Part shown: in pieces, positions 1 through 11,300 of the stretch | How the letters are laid out: every line of letters starts with the position of its first letter | Position numbering within the stretch: position 1 is the first letter of the stretch | The notes under the pieces: model-generated | What the model was told of the DNA's origin: nothing | What the model saw: the letters and a program-made list of their open reading frames with translations, nothing else | Database searches by the model: none | Program-made: the position numbers and the translations under genes | Source: Niabella yanshanensis | GTDB taxonomy: Bacteria > Bacteroidota > Bacteroidia > Chitinophagales > Chitinophagaceae | Reading direction: 5' to 3' | Length of the DNA stretch: 64,000 bases | Assembly: GCF_034424215.1 (NCBI RefSeq) | Contig: NZ_CP139960.1 | Span: 1,674,001 to 1,738,000, forward strand

Positions 1-89
1 CTGTAAACCACCGGCCAGGCAAAATGAAAGTGCCCCTCCTGTTACAATTGATCTATATAGGTTCATTGACTAACAATTAGTATTGACTG

Positions 90-1934
90 CTATTTAACGG
101 TGACATCATACAATTGCTGGTGCAACTGCTTCAGTGTTTGTTCAGGCATCTTCATTACCTTGCGATCATAAGTAAGAATGCCGTTGGTTTCAATTTCTAC
201 ATCAGTAGTTTGTGTATATACAGCGGCGGATAAGCCCAATGGAATTAATTTCTTCAAGTCATTCATAGACCTGGTATAACGCTGCAGCAGCTCTTCTTTA
301 TTTTTAAAGCTCTGGTAGCCCCAGTTATTTTTATCCTGCCAGGTATGGCCATCTACCGGTAAGCCAAAACCTCCAAACTCACCCAACACCAGTGCCTGTC
401 CGCTTTTCCCAAACACTTCCGGATCGGGCATCTGAGGATCGGGGTAATGGTGAATATCCAGTACATGACCGGTATAGAAGAAGTTCCCTCCGCTGGCGCT
501 GTTTACCAAACGCGAAGGATCATATTTCATGGTCCACTCTGTTATTTCCTTCGTTTTAAATTGTCCCCACGCCTCATTAAACGGCACCCATGATACAATC
601 GAAGGAAAGTTGTGTGCTGCATCCATGATCGCTTTCCATTCTTTCCTGTAATATCCTTCCGATTCAGCAGTACGTTGCTTGTCCCTGTTGAATCCGGACA
701 CCTGACCTGAACGCATATCCCAATGATTACCGCCGAGGTCACCGCTTGGCATGTCCTGCCAAACCAGGATGCCTACGCTATCACAATAGTAATACCAACG
801 GGCCGGCTCCAGCTTAATATGCTTACGAATCATATTAAAGCCCATCTCCTTTGTTTTAACAATATCAAATAAAAGGGCTTTATCGGTTGGAGCTGTAAAC
901 AATCCGTCAGGCCACCATCCCTGATCCAGCGGCCCATACTGGAATAATATTTTATTGTTCAAAGCCATACGGTTAATGCCCGCAGCATCTTTTAGAAGAG
1001 ATGACTTACGCATAGCGAAATAGCTTTCAGCGTAGTCAATTTGTTTACCAGCCCTGTATAAATACACTTTCAGATTGTATAAATAAGGAGACGCAGGCGA
1101 CCATAATTTTGCATTTTCTATTTTAATATCCGCATTCACTCCTGAAGGAACGGTTACCTCTCCTATTGGTTGCACACCATCCAAAGCAACGAACTTCACA
1201 ATATCCCCTGCCTGGGCACCCTCAACAAGGGCCGATACGCGCAGCTGGCTTGCGTCTACATCTGGTGTATGTTTAGTTGATGCGATATGAGTAGCGGGTA
1301 GTATCTCTGTCCAAACTGTTTGCCAGATACCTGTTACAGGGGTATACCAGATACCTTCCGGCTTTTTTACCTGCTTGCCTCTTGGCTGGGGGCCCTCATC
1401 GGTAGGGTCCCAGACGTGTAAGGCTATCGCTTGCTGTTTGCCTTTACCCAAATAGCTTGTAATATTGAAAGAAAAGGGATCAAAGCCGCCTTCATGTCTT
1501 CCCACTTTTTTGCCGTTTACAAACACATCACACTGCCAGTCTACTGCACCAAAATTCAATATTACCTGGTTGGTTCCTGAGGGCTTAGAGAGCGCAATAT
1601 TGGTGCTATACCACAGTGCCTGGTCTTTACCCACTGTTTTCCCAACACCGGAGAGAGCCGACTCAACCGGGTAAGGCACTAAAATATCTCCCTGGAATGT
1701 TGCGGGGATATTTTGTTCGGATGCGGGAGTAATTGCATACTTCCATAAGCCGTTCCAGTTTTGCCAGTTGGCTCTTTTCAACTGTGGCCTGGGATATTCA
1801 GGTAAAGGTTTTGCCGGGTTGACATCTGCCACCCATGATGTTTGAGGTTTACCCGGTACAATTTTCCAGGTACTCTGAGCCTTAGCTGTCACTGATAAAA
1901 CAACGACTGCCAGGCATGGAAATAGAATTCGCAT
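90..1934 (-). CDS. Glycoside hydrolase family 2 protein (beta-galactosidase/beta-glucuronidase type)
   Basis: Secreted or periplasmic glycosidase of 614 aa. A signal peptide is visible (hydrophobic stretch, cleavage near AKAQ-S at residues 17-21). Order: jelly-roll sugar-binding domain (about 60-215), Ig-like domain (about 220-310), TIM barrel (about 320-600). The GH2 acid/base motif NEAW puts the catalytic acid at about E454, and GEFGG puts the nucleophile at about E519. It is short for a GH2 enzyme (many are 800-1000 aa) and lacks large C-terminal domains. It is the last gene of the minus-strand SusC/SusD/GH43 cluster, so it probably removes a side chain or terminal sugar from the same glycan. 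Exact sugar specificity cannot be read from sequence. Confidence 0.9.
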   Translation of the reverse strand: MRILFPCLAVVVLSVTAKAQSTWKIVPGKPQTSWVADVNPAKPLPEYPRPQLKRANWQNWNGLWKYAITPASEQNIPATFQGDILVPYPVESALSGVGKTVGKDQALWYSTNIALSKPSGTNQVILNFGAVDWQCDVFVNGKKVGRHEGGFDPFSFNITSYLGKGKQQAIALHVWDPTDEGPQPRGKQVKKPEGIWYTPVTGIWQTVWTEILPATHIASTKHTPDVDASQLRVSALVEGAQAGDIVKFVALDGVQPIGEVTVPSGVNADIKIENAKLWSPASPYLYNLKVYLYRAGKQIDYAESYFAMRKSSLLKDAAGINRMALNNKILFQYGPLDQGWWPDGLFTAPTDKALLFDIVKTKEMGFNMIRKHIKLEPARWYYYCDSVGILVWQDMPSGDLGGNHWDMRSGQVSGFNRDKQRTAESEGYYRKEWKAIMDAAHNFPSIVSWVPFNEAWGQFKTKEITEWTMKYDPSRLVNSASGGNFFYTGHVLDIHHYPDPQMPDPEVFGKSGQALVLGEFGGFGLPVDGHTWQDKNNWGYQSFKNKEELLQRYTRSMNDLKKLIPLGLSAAVYTQTTDVEIETNGILTYDRKVMKMPEQTLKQLHQQLYDVTVK

Positions 1935-2101
1935 AATTAATTTTTAGTGAACAATGGCAATGAGTCTAAATATGGCAAACTTAATAGCTACATATTACTA
2001 TGCAGTTAAAATTTGTTTCAAAAATTATACTTTTTGTACCATATTTTATGGTTCAAGGCCTCTTATTTTTTGAAACAGTACATTATAACTGATACCTAAT
2101 A

Positions 2102-3202
2102 TTACAACTCAGGTTTTTTCATTTTCCCGGCCGATGGCGTTCCATCGTTAACAACGGGCCAACCATCTGCATCCCAATTTACCTTATCAAGCAATAATGC
2201 CCGCTGGTTAACTGTATTGATCATCGCCCGCTCCACATCCATAGCGTGATAGAGCATCCAGTCCTGCTTCTTTTTATCGGTAATCAGCCGGGCATTATGA
2301 CCCGGTCCGGAAAATTGGGAATTTCTTTGCAAGACTAATGTACCGGCTCCCCGTTCCGTTAGATTTTTACCCGCTTTATCGATATAAGGTCCCATTAAAT
2401 TTCTGGATCTTCCTACCCGAACCTGGTATACGCTGGCCGCTCCATCACAACAATTATTTTTAGATCCGAAAAAATAGTAATAGCCATCCTTCCTGAAAAG
2501 ATTTACAGCTTCGAAATCGCCTGCAGCAATTTTTATTTTTTGAGCCGCGTCTTTTACACGTCTGCCATCTTCAGTCAGCTCCACACCATAAGTACCCTGC
2601 GTCGCTGAAGTATTGTAACTTCCCCAGAACAGGTATTTTTTTCCGCTCTCTTCATAATAAAAAGGATCGATAGAGTTGGGAACACCAATCTCCGAAGAGA
2701 GAAACAGTTTTCCCGCATCAATAAATGGTCCGGCCGGATAAGAAGATACAGCTAACCCGATTCCAGGGTTAGCATCGCCCCAGGTTGAATAAGAATAATA
2801 CAAATGATACTTACCATTTACGATGGCGATATCGGGAGCCCATATACCACCGGACGACTTCCAGGTTGGTTTACTGGTGAAAGCATCATTTACGTAAGTC
2901 CAGTTGATCAAATCCCTTGACCGAACAACCGCCACCAGGTGATTTTTATTGTCGGTATGCCAGAAATCTTCTGTTCCGTAAGCATAATAATAATCCGAAT
3001 TGGGATCCTTAATCACTGTAGGATCTGCCAGGATGGGCGTGAATACCGGGTTCTGATATTCCGCTACCGGTTTAAGTGGTTCGGGAGCGGGCGTCTCACG
3101 CTGAGACTTAGCCTTTGAACAACTTAACAATATACCTGACGTAACTATCGCTCCGTAGAACCACCAACGAACACTATTCAATCCCTGTTTATTTTTCATC
3201 AT
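2102..3202 (-). CDS. Glycoside hydrolase family 43 lipoprotein (arabinanase-like)
   Basis: Five-bladed beta-propeller glycosidase. The start is placed at the ATG at 3202; a TTG two codons upstream is possible. The N-terminus is a lipoprotein signal with a lipobox ending LLSC (Cys about 28), so the enzyme is membrane anchored. GH43 signature positions are present: base Asp in ADPTVIKD (about D60), middle Asp in IWAPDI, and acid Glu in GDFEAVN. The second-blade motif NSIDPFYY also fits endo-1,5-alpha-L-arabinanases and related alpha-L-arabinofuranosidases. It lies 30 nt downstream of susD in the same transcription unit. Specificity for arabinan is inferred from motif resemblance. Confidence 0.9.
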   Translation of the reverse strand: MMKNKQGLNSVRWWFYGAIVTSGILLSCSKAKSQRETPAPEPLKPVAEYQNPVFTPILADPTVIKDPNSDYYYAYGTEDFWHTDNKNHLVAVVRSRDLINWTYVNDAFTSKPTWKSSGGIWAPDIAIVNGKYHLYYSYSTWGDANPGIGLAVSSYPAGPFIDAGKLFLSSEIGVPNSIDPFYYEESGKKYLFWGSYNTSATQGTYGVELTEDGRRVKDAAQKIKIAAGDFEAVNLFRKDGYYYFFGSKNNCCDGAASVYQVRVGRSRNLMGPYIDKAGKNLTERGAGTLVLQRNSQFSGPGHNARLITDKKKQDWMLYHAMDVERAMINTVNQRALLLDKVNWDADGWPVVNDGTPSAGKMKKPEL

Positions 3203-3232
3203 AGTCAATCATTCATTTTTTTTAAAAAGAGA

Positions 3233-5050
3233 TTACCACCCGGGATTTTGAATTACCCATAATGCCCTGTCTATCTCGGTTTGAGGAATAGGCCATAAGT
3301 AATGTTTGGGAGCTTCGAAGATTCTTCTCTTCAAAACAACGCGTTGGTAAAACGCATCGTCCTGTATAGATGTTCCCTTGTCATAGCTCAACCTGTAAAA
3401 AGTTTTATTGCTGGTTTCGGGCGCTATTTTCCAGCGGTTGCAATCAAAATAACGCTGCGTTTCAAATGCCAGCTCAATGCGACGTTCATGCCTGATGCGC
3501 TCTCTCATCTGATCTTTTGACAAGCCGGCAGGTAAGCCTGGCAATCCTGCTCTTTCTCTTACTTTGTTCACATTCGTATATACATCGGCAGTTGGGCCTT
3601 GCGCCTCGTTAAGCGCCTCAGCATAGTTCAGGTACACTTCAGCCATACGGAAGTAAATCCAGGTTTTAAAAGTAAAAGTCCCAGCTTGAGTAAGATTAAT
3701 TTGTTCATCAGCAAACTTGCGAAGTAAGTAGCCCGTAACCGGGTAATCCTGGCCATTACCTACCGCACGTCCGTCACGGCCGGAATTGTGAAGTTCCAGT
3801 TGCCTGCCTCTCCATCTTTGCCCATTAAAGTTGACGCTTACATAAAAGCGAGGTTCCCTGTTTACATACATGTTTCTCACACCTGCGGGGTAATTCGCAC
3901 CAGCAGTAGCCGCATAGCCGGTTTCCTGGTATCCGGATGCCGCATTAATAATCGGACTTCCGTCGGCATTATAGCCGGTAATAGGTGTAGTTCCGTTGGC
4001 CATCTGGAATGCGTCTACCAGCTCCTGTGTAGGACAGTATCCGCTCCAACCGCCCATTCCCTTAGCGCCTGATGCGTATTCCAGCCTGTTAAAGTTCCCC
4101 ATATTCCTTGCAAAAAGCACTTCATCATTCCAACGGTCAATAAAAAGCCTGTAAAAGTTCTGATAGGGGTCATTAGTAGGCTTATAAAGAATATGACCTG
4201 CAGCTTCAGCCTGCGTTATACAGTCCCTGGCCGCATCTGCCGCTTTTTGCCATTTGGTAGCATCATAATTAGGCGAAATAAGGTTGCGTCCCTGGTCGTC
4301 TTTGAAATTGGCGTAATCGGAGTTGCCATTGTACAAAGGACTGGCTGCATACAATAAGATCCTGGCTTTTAGCGCCAATGCGGCCATTTTGGTAGCGCGC
4401 CCCAATTCAACGTCTACTCTTCTGGCAGGCAATAAGGCTGCTGCTTTGTCACACTCTTCGACTACGAAAGCCACGCAATCGTCATAAGGCGATCTTTTAA
4501 TCTGCGTATAATCATCTGCTGTTGAAAGCGACCTGTTCAGGATTGAAACAGGCCCATGTACCCTCATTTCAATAAAATGATAGAAGGCGCGAAGAAAATG
4601 CGCTTCCCCCTTAAATTCCTGCCTTTGCTGCTCGCCTGTTCTGCCCCAAGCTGATGGCTCGCGTTCAGAAAAATCGGTTTTATCAATGTTCTCTATGAAG
4701 ATATTTACTTTACGGATACCCTCCCAGTAAACCCTGTAGATGTTTTGCTCTACTGTAGCGGCGTTCCAGTTGCCGGTGTTCATTTGATTGCCGAATACGC
4801 CCCAGGTACACTCCAGATCATCAGAGGCGGTGGTAAAAGGATTGCGTCCCCACCATTCAATCCACTCCGGCTCTTCGGGCAGAGAGAAATATGCCGAGCT
4901 TAAAAACCGTTCCGCATACTGGGCGCTCGCAAATACCGAATCGATCGTCAGGTCCTCATCATATACTTTATCCAGGAACCCTTTTTTACAGGAGCTCAAT
5001 AATGCCGAGGTCAGAAAAATAGCTAGTACAAATTTTATATATTGTTTCAT
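3233..5050 (-). CDS. SusD/RagB family glycan-binding outer-membrane lipoprotein
   Basis: Surface lipoprotein of 605 aa that captures oligosaccharide and acts as the lid on the SusC channel. The lipobox LLSSC (Cys21) follows a hydrophobic signal. The RagB/SusD helical TPR scaffold is recognisable: the early HFLRAFYHFIEM segment, AALALKARILLYAASPLY in the middle, and the C-terminal ERRIELAFETQRYFDCNRWK and HYLWPIPQTEID motifs that close nearly all SusD proteins. It starts 35 nt after the susC stop, the usual susC-susD order. The ligand cannot be derived directly; the neighbours GH43 and GH2 suggest an arabinose- or galactose-containing polymer. Confidence 0.95.
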   Translation of the reverse strand: MKQYIKFVLAIFLTSALLSSCKKGFLDKVYDEDLTIDSVFASAQYAERFLSSAYFSLPEEPEWIEWWGRNPFTTASDDLECTWGVFGNQMNTGNWNAATVEQNIYRVYWEGIRKVNIFIENIDKTDFSEREPSAWGRTGEQQRQEFKGEAHFLRAFYHFIEMRVHGPVSILNRSLSTADDYTQIKRSPYDDCVAFVVEECDKAAALLPARRVDVELGRATKMAALALKARILLYAASPLYNGNSDYANFKDDQGRNLISPNYDATKWQKAADAARDCITQAEAAGHILYKPTNDPYQNFYRLFIDRWNDEVLFARNMGNFNRLEYASGAKGMGGWSGYCPTQELVDAFQMANGTTPITGYNADGSPIINAASGYQETGYAATAGANYPAGVRNMYVNREPRFYVSVNFNGQRWRGRQLELHNSGRDGRAVGNGQDYPVTGYLLRKFADEQINLTQAGTFTFKTWIYFRMAEVYLNYAEALNEAQGPTADVYTNVNKVRERAGLPGLPAGLSKDQMRERIRHERRIELAFETQRYFDCNRWKIAPETSNKTFYRLSYDKGTSIQDDAFYQRVVLKRRIFEAPKHYLWPIPQTEIDRALWVIQNPGW

Positions 5051-5085
5051 TGTCTTTTATTTATTGGCGATAAGATGAGACTGTT

Positions 5086-8000
5086 TTAGAAATTAACCTG
5101 AAGCCCGAAATTAATATTACGTGTAAGCGGGTAACGACCTGTTCCGTTGTCTGACTCAGGATCGATGATCTTCACTTTATCCCAGGTGAGTAGATTTAAA
5201 CCATTAACAAAAAAACGTGCCGTGGAAATTTTATATTTACCTGTTAGGTTCTGAGGAAGGGTGTAGCCGATTTCCGCATTCTTTAAACGAAGAAAACTAC
5301 CGTCTACCATATATAAGGTGTTGCCCCATCTGTAGTTATTCTCACTTATCATGTCTATCACCAGCGGGTACTTAGCACCAGAATTGTCTGCACCGGGAAT
5401 AAACCGGTTATCATAATATTCCCGTATCACATTGTTTACACCAAACCCTTCGTTAAATGCATACATAGAGGGCCCCTGCAGAAAAATATTGGTTTTAGCG
5501 GCCCCCTGGAAGAACATGCTCAGATCAAAACTTTTGTACACTAAGGTTCCACCGAAGCCGAAGATCATTTGAGGCGTACGAGCAAAACCTGTATAAACCC
5601 TGTCATTCGCATCAATTTTACCATCTCCATTCACATCGCGGAATTTGATATCTCCCGGACGGACTGTAGATTGGAAGGTTTGAACAGGGCTGTTTTTGAT
5701 TTCATCTTCATTCTGGAACAAGCCAATAGCTTCCAGCACATAGGGTTGTCCTATCATAGTACCATTAGGGTGTTGGTATGGGAAACGGGTGGGTGGAACA
5801 GCTGATTCGATCACTTTGTTTTTTGCATAGGTAAAAGTTCCCCTCAATGAATAGGAAAGGTCATAAGACGTAGCGTTTTTCAACTCTATCATACCATCAA
5901 ACCCGCGGTTATTCGCTTTACCCAGGTTTCCATAGGGTATAGTCCAGGGATAAATACCCGTGAAAAAAGGCAGGTCTGCTCTTTGTATCAGGATAGCCGA
6001 ACGGTCTTCATTAAAGAAATCGGCCTGTACCACAATCTTTCCTTTAAGCAACTCTACATCCAGGCCTATATTCGTTTTATTTGCCACCTCCCAGGTTACA
6101 TCAGGGTTACCTATTGCATTTTCGTCAATACCCGGATAATTCGTCATATTCTCACCAAACATATAAGACTGTGCTGTAGAAGTATTTACAGAAGTCAGGA
6201 ACAGGAAGCGTCTTCCACCAATCGCATCATTGCCTACCTTTCCATAAGAACCTCTTATTTTGAGCACTGATACAGGGTTATTCTCCCCCCAGAAATTTTC
6301 TCTTGATATTACCCAACCTGCAGAGACAGATGGGAAAAAGCCATATTTCTGCCCGGGAGGAAAATTCTCAGAGCCATTATAACCAAAGTTCCCTTCAATT
6401 AAATAACGCTCCATATAATCGTAGGTTACCCTTGCCGCATAGCCGCGCCTGCGGTAAGGCACACTATTTTCACGCACAGTAGTAGTAAGATCATTAAATT
6501 CATTCTGATTAAACAATAGTAAGCCCGAGACACCATGAACACCAAAGTTCCTATTGTAATTGAGTTTAGCCTCGTAATAAATATTTTTATTCGCGGTATT
6601 ACCTACCCCCAGACCGAGCGGTGTTTCTTCCCTTATAACCTGGTATCGGTCTTGTCCGTTTTCTTTATAATATCTACGCATTGCAAAATTCTTCGTACGT
6701 GCCTTATTTGCAAAGTAATAGTGGTCATATCCAAATCTACCACTCATTTCCAAACCCTTGGTAACAACACGCGATAGATCCCATTTAGCTGAAGCCGTAC
6801 CCTGCACCGTACTTTTGTCCTGCTGTGTGTATCCGGAATAACCTACCAGTCCCCATGGATTGGCATTGACTGCAGAACCGGCGCCCAAAGATCCATCAGG
6901 ATTGTATAAAGGAAAGTTCATGGGTGTCACTTTACGAAGCGCACCGAATATACCATCACTGGATGTGCCCGGGTAATTCTGGCTTTCGATAATGCTTGCG
7001 AGGCCCAGCTCCAGCACAAAGCTCTTTGATAAATTCATATCAATATTCGAACGAAAATTATATCTCCTGAAATTAGCGTTGTTATTATACTTGCTGCCCT
7101 CAGGCTTTTTCCATATACCATTCTGTTCAGTATAACCGATATTGGCAAAATACCTTACGGTTTCACCACCTCCCGAAACATTCAGGTTATTTATGGTTTG
7201 CCAGGTTCTTTTATTCATTACTACATCAGTCCAATCTACATTGGGGAAAAGATAGGGTTCGGATCCATCAAAATACTTGTTCACTTCCTCCTGAGTATAC
7301 TCAGGTCCTTTACCTACATTGGTACGTGCTTCGTTCATTAAAGTAGCATACTCACCTGCATTGATATAATCCGGCAGACGCTGGGCATACAGATTGGCAT
7401 ATTCCGATCTCAGAACTACCCTGGGCTTACCCGCTTTACCACGCTTGGTTGTAATTAATATAACGCCGTTAGCGCCCCTCACTCCATACACGGCTGTAGC
7501 GGAGGCATCTTTAAGAATAGAAAAGGTTTCTATCTCCATGGCATTAATATTATTCAATGGGCGTTCGATACCGTCTACAAAAACGAGTGGAGCGGTACTG
7601 GCGCCTGCAAATGTGGCTACGCCCCTGATAAACACCTGGGCTGCATCAGCGCCCGGCTCGCCACTGGATTGCCGGGTTATAATACCAGGCAACCTGCCGC
7701 CTATGGCATTGGATAACTGGGCTACTGCCGATCGTTCAATATCCTTAACACTAACGGAAGATACGGCGCCGGTAAGCGTTGTCTTTTTCTGGCGGCCAAA
7801 ACCTACTACTACCACTTCGTCCATCTTTGCCTTGTTCTCATCATAAATGAGCGTAAAAGTTCTTTCACCCTCAGTACCGGTCAATACGCGAAGTGTAATG
7901 TATCCGATGTTGCTGATGATCAGGCTATCATTAGGATCATTTACTTCCAGCAAAAATTTCCCGTTAGCATCTGTGATGGCCGTCTTATTGGTTCTGGGGA

Positions 8001-8202
8001 TCAGAGCCGAAGCTCCCACCAGGACATTTCCGTTACCGTCCTTCACATACCCGTTCAACACGTAAGATTGAGCGCTACTTCCTACGGAAATTAAAAGAAA
8101 TACAGCAATTAATATCTTGACTCTTCGCTTCGCAGGATCTAATGCAAAAAGCGATAATAATGGCAATATGCCACCATAAGCAACTGTCCGGTTTTTGAAC
8201 AT
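5086..8202 (-). CDS. SusC/RagA family TonB-linked outer-membrane transporter
   Basis: TonB-dependent oligosaccharide importer, 1038 aa from the ATG at 8202; a TTG 11 codons upstream would also be in frame. Order: an N-terminal extension of about 30 residues, a hydrophobic signal ending in GSSAQS, a carboxypeptidase-regulatory-like (CNA-B) domain (about 45-125), the TonB box/plug with MDEVVVVGFG and the SusC plug signature DGIERPLNNIN...ILKDASATAVYG, then a 22-strand barrel ending with an aromatic residue (NFGLQVNF). First gene of the minus-strand PUL operon and divergent from the sensor kinase. Its upstream region has a -7 box TATATTTG but no clear -33 box, which fits activator dependence. 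Confidence 0.95.
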   Translation of the reverse strand: MFKNRTVAYGGILPLLSLFALDPAKRRVKILIAVFLLISVGSSAQSYVLNGYVKDGNGNVLVGASALIPRTNKTAITDANGKFLLEVNDPNDSLIISNIGYITLRVLTGTEGERTFTLIYDENKAKMDEVVVVGFGRQKKTTLTGAVSSVSVKDIERSAVAQLSNAIGGRLPGIITRQSSGEPGADAAQVFIRGVATFAGASTAPLVFVDGIERPLNNINAMEIETFSILKDASATAVYGVRGANGVILITTKRGKAGKPRVVLRSEYANLYAQRLPDYINAGEYATLMNEARTNVGKGPEYTQEEVNKYFDGSEPYLFPNVDWTDVVMNKRTWQTINNLNVSGGGETVRYFANIGYTEQNGIWKKPEGSKYNNNANFRRYNFRSNIDMNLSKSFVLELGLASIIESQNYPGTSSDGIFGALRKVTPMNFPLYNPDGSLGAGSAVNANPWGLVGYSGYTQQDKSTVQGTASAKWDLSRVVTKGLEMSGRFGYDHYYFANKARTKNFAMRRYYKENGQDRYQVIREETPLGLGVGNTANKNIYYEAKLNYNRNFGVHGVSGLLLFNQNEFNDLTTTVRENSVPYRRRGYAARVTYDYMERYLIEGNFGYNGSENFPPGQKYGFFPSVSAGWVISRENFWGENNPVSVLKIRGSYGKVGNDAIGGRRFLFLTSVNTSTAQSYMFGENMTNYPGIDENAIGNPDVTWEVANKTNIGLDVELLKGKIVVQADFFNEDRSAILIQRADLPFFTGIYPWTIPYGNLGKANNRGFDGMIELKNATSYDLSYSLRGTFTYAKNKVIESAVPPTRFPYQHPNGTMIGQPYVLEAIGLFQNEDEIKNSPVQTFQSTVRPGDIKFRDVNGDGKIDANDRVYTGFARTPQMIFGFGGTLVYKSFDLSMFFQGAAKTNIFLQGPSMYAFNEGFGVNNVIREYYDNRFIPGADNSGAKYPLVIDMISENNYRWGNTLYMVDGSFLRLKNAEIGYTLPQNLTGKYKISTARFFVNGLNLLTWDKVKIIDPESDNGTGRYPLTRNINFGLQVNF

Positions 8203-8232
8203 AGCAAACAATTTTTCGTTAAAAATGATGCA

Positions 8233-8258
8233 CAAATATATTTTTGACTTTAAAAGTC
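8233..8258 (-). promoter_or_regulatory. Putative susC promoter -7 box with adjacent palindrome
   Basis: On the minus strand TATATTTG (8233-8240) matches the Bacteroidetes -7 consensus TAnnTTTG. No TTG/TTTG is found about 19 nt upstream. Immediately upstream, at 8246-8258, lies a perfect 13-nt palindrome GACTTTAAAAGTC (central A), positioned where an activator would touch polymerase. That the regulator encoded at 11552 uses this site is inference. Confidence 0.4.
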
Positions 8259-8391
8259 CTATTGAAATTTCATCTCATTCTTTCATCAAACCGTCTCATT
8301 TTTCAAAATCCACCCTATTTCGCGGGCAGCTACAACATACTCTTAGTTCTTACACAACCGTCAATGATCTTGTAAGCAAAAAATTGTATGT

Positions 8392-11300
8392 TTGGTTAAA
8401 CAGATTGCGTTGAGAACTTTCTTCATCCTGATATCCTTATTAATCAACATAGGCCTGTTCAGCTACCGGTCGTATGCGCAACGCTATTATTTTGAACATT
8501 TCCAGGTTGAACAGGGCATTTCCAATAATACCGCCAGCTGTGTTATACAGGACCAAAAAGGATTTATCTGGATAGGCACCAAGGACGGCTTGAATCGTTT
8601 TGACGGATACAACTTTAAAATATTCAGGAATGAAAGAAATGACCCTACCAGCCTGGGCAATAATTCGGTATGGAAGTTATTTGAAAGCAGCAACGGTACG
8701 ATATGGGTGGGCACGGAGCATGGTATTTTTGCTTATGATCCTCACCTCGAAACCTTTTCCCATGCGGCCGGAACACCCAAACAACTGGTGAGAGCAATGG
8801 TGGAAGATGCTGAAGGTAACATGTGGTTCATCATAAGCTTCCGGCTTTATGTATTATCAGCCAAAACGAAAAAAGTAACCGCTGTTCAGGGAGCACACCT
8901 GGATTTTTGTACCGCAATAACACTTTCAAAAAATAAAGAGATCTGGGTAGCCACCATGTATGGCAATATTGGCAGGTATAACGCGGATACAGAAAAATTT
9001 AATTTTTTCTCTGTCTTTGACCATTCGCCTGCACCGGTATCTCCATGGCTTGAACGGATATTTGATACGGGAGAAGGATATCTGCTGATAGGCACTGCTA
9101 CGCAAGGCATAAAAAAATTCAACCTGGCAAGCAATACTTATGATGATGTACTTATATATAATGCTGATAATACAGAAATATTTGCCCGTGACTTCCTGAA
9201 AATAAAGCCAGATGAATACTGGATTGCTACTGAGAGTGGGATATACATTTATAATACAACTCATAATAGTTTTAATAACCTAAAAAAAGATTATCAAAAT
9301 CCGTACGCCATCAGTGATAACGCAGTGTATTCTTTTTGCAGGGATAAGCAGGGCGGCATCTGGATAGGCACTTATTTTGGTGGTATTAATTATTTGCCTA
9401 ATAAGGGCCTGGTGTTTCAAAAATATTTCCCCCAATTTGGCACAGGCACTATTAAGGCAAATGCTATCCGAGAAATCACCTCAGACAATCACGAAAATTT
9501 ATGGATCGGTACGGAAGATGACGGCTTATATAAATTAAATCCGAATACGGGAGTCTTTTCAAACTATAAACCTTCTCAAAAAGGCAAAGGCATTGCACAT
9601 ACGAATATCCACGGACTTGCATTTTCCCAGAATAAACTTTGGGTAGGCACTTTCGAGCATGGCCTCAATGCAATGAACCTACCTGAAGCTACCGTCACTG
9701 ATCATTACACCAGCAACCCCGCTACCGGCCTCAGAAGCAACTTTATACACAGTCTCTATAAAACAGCGGATGATCGGCTATGGGTAGGTACTTCCAACGG
9801 CATTTACATCTACAACCGGAAGCATAATAATTTTATAACACCCGGTTATTTTCCCAAAGATGCATTCTATTCTTCTATACTTGAATTATCGGATGGTTCG
9901 ATTCTGGCTGGCACTTTCCAGGATGGACTACATTATTATTCACCTGCACGAAAAACCTATGGCCGTATCCAGATAATCAAAAACCATATCAATCTCCTGG
10001 CTGAAAATCGTATTACTTATCTTTTTGAATCGAATGATAAAACCATATGGATCGCTTCTGAGGATAAACTATATAATGTAAATACCCAAACGAATAATGT
10101 TCTGATCTTCTCCACCAGTACCGGCCTGCCTAGTAATATGATCTACACCATTGTAGAAGATGACCAGCACAACAAATGGATAACAACCTCTAAAGGGCTG
10201 GTCTTAATGGATCCCCAATACAAAATATTACGCATTTTCACAAAGATGGATGGCCTTCTGAATGATCAGTTTAATTACTCTTCCTGTCACAAAACCAGGG
10301 ACGGGACCATCTATTTGGGAAGTGTGAAAGGACTTATAAGTTTCAATCCGGGCAATTTAAGAATGGAGCATTATTCACCCCCGGTATATATAACCAATAT
10401 TTCTTTTTTTAATAACTCTTTATCAGTGAATCCTGAGAAAGGCCCATTACGTCAGTCTGCACTTATTACAGAAGAAATAACACTTCCCTACGACCAGTCT
10501 ACCTTTCACATAGATTTTGCGGCTCTTAATTTCACCTCTCCCGGTAACATTGAATATGCTTACAGACTAGAGAACCTGGATAAAAAGTGGAACTATATCA
10601 AAACAAATCGGAGGGTTTATTTCACCAATCTGTCACCCGGCTCCTACCTGTTTCGTGTACGATCTACTGATGGCAATGGAGAGTGGTCGGCCCATGAAAA
10701 AACATTGCTGATAAAAATACTCCCACCCTGGTGGCGCACCCATTGGGCTTACCTTATTTACGCCCTCTTTGCCGCATTAGGCGTTTATGGCATGGTGAGG
10801 TTCTATCATAATCGTCAACTGGAAAAACAACAGCGAAACATGGAGTTGTTTGAACGCATCAAGGAAAAGGAAACCTATGAATCTAAAATAGATTTCTTTA
10901 CCAAAATAGCTCATGAAATACGAACGCCATTAACGCTTATAAAAGCACCCCTGGAAAAGCTTTTACGCGGCCTGGCATCACCCACCCAAAAGGAGAAGTA
11001 CCTGGCAGTAATGAATAAAAATACCGACCGCCTATTGGACCTGACCAATCAACTGCTCGATTTCAGGCGCGTAGAAGCCGGAGCATTTGCACTTTCGATG
11101 GAAGCAAAAAATATCAATGATCTGGTTAAAAACATCTGGAATAATTTTCACCCTCTAGCAGAAAGCAAAGGAATAAAAATGGAGTTTACGTCACAGGGAG
11201 TGTATACCTGTAAAATAGATGAAGAAGCTACTACCAAGATCGTTAGTAACCTTCTGGATAATGCCGTTAAATATTGCCAGCATATTGTTACGGTTTCTAT

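Noticed and set aside
1-89. End or start of a gene at the left edge
   Set aside because: No ATG and no recognisable conserved protein in any frame over this short stretch; a minus-strand HFHFAWPVVY-like reading was considered but lacks support.
7394-7846. 150-codon plus-strand frame inside susC
   Set aside because: Lies antisense to the well-conserved plug domain of susC and shows no domain or start signal; a shadow frame.
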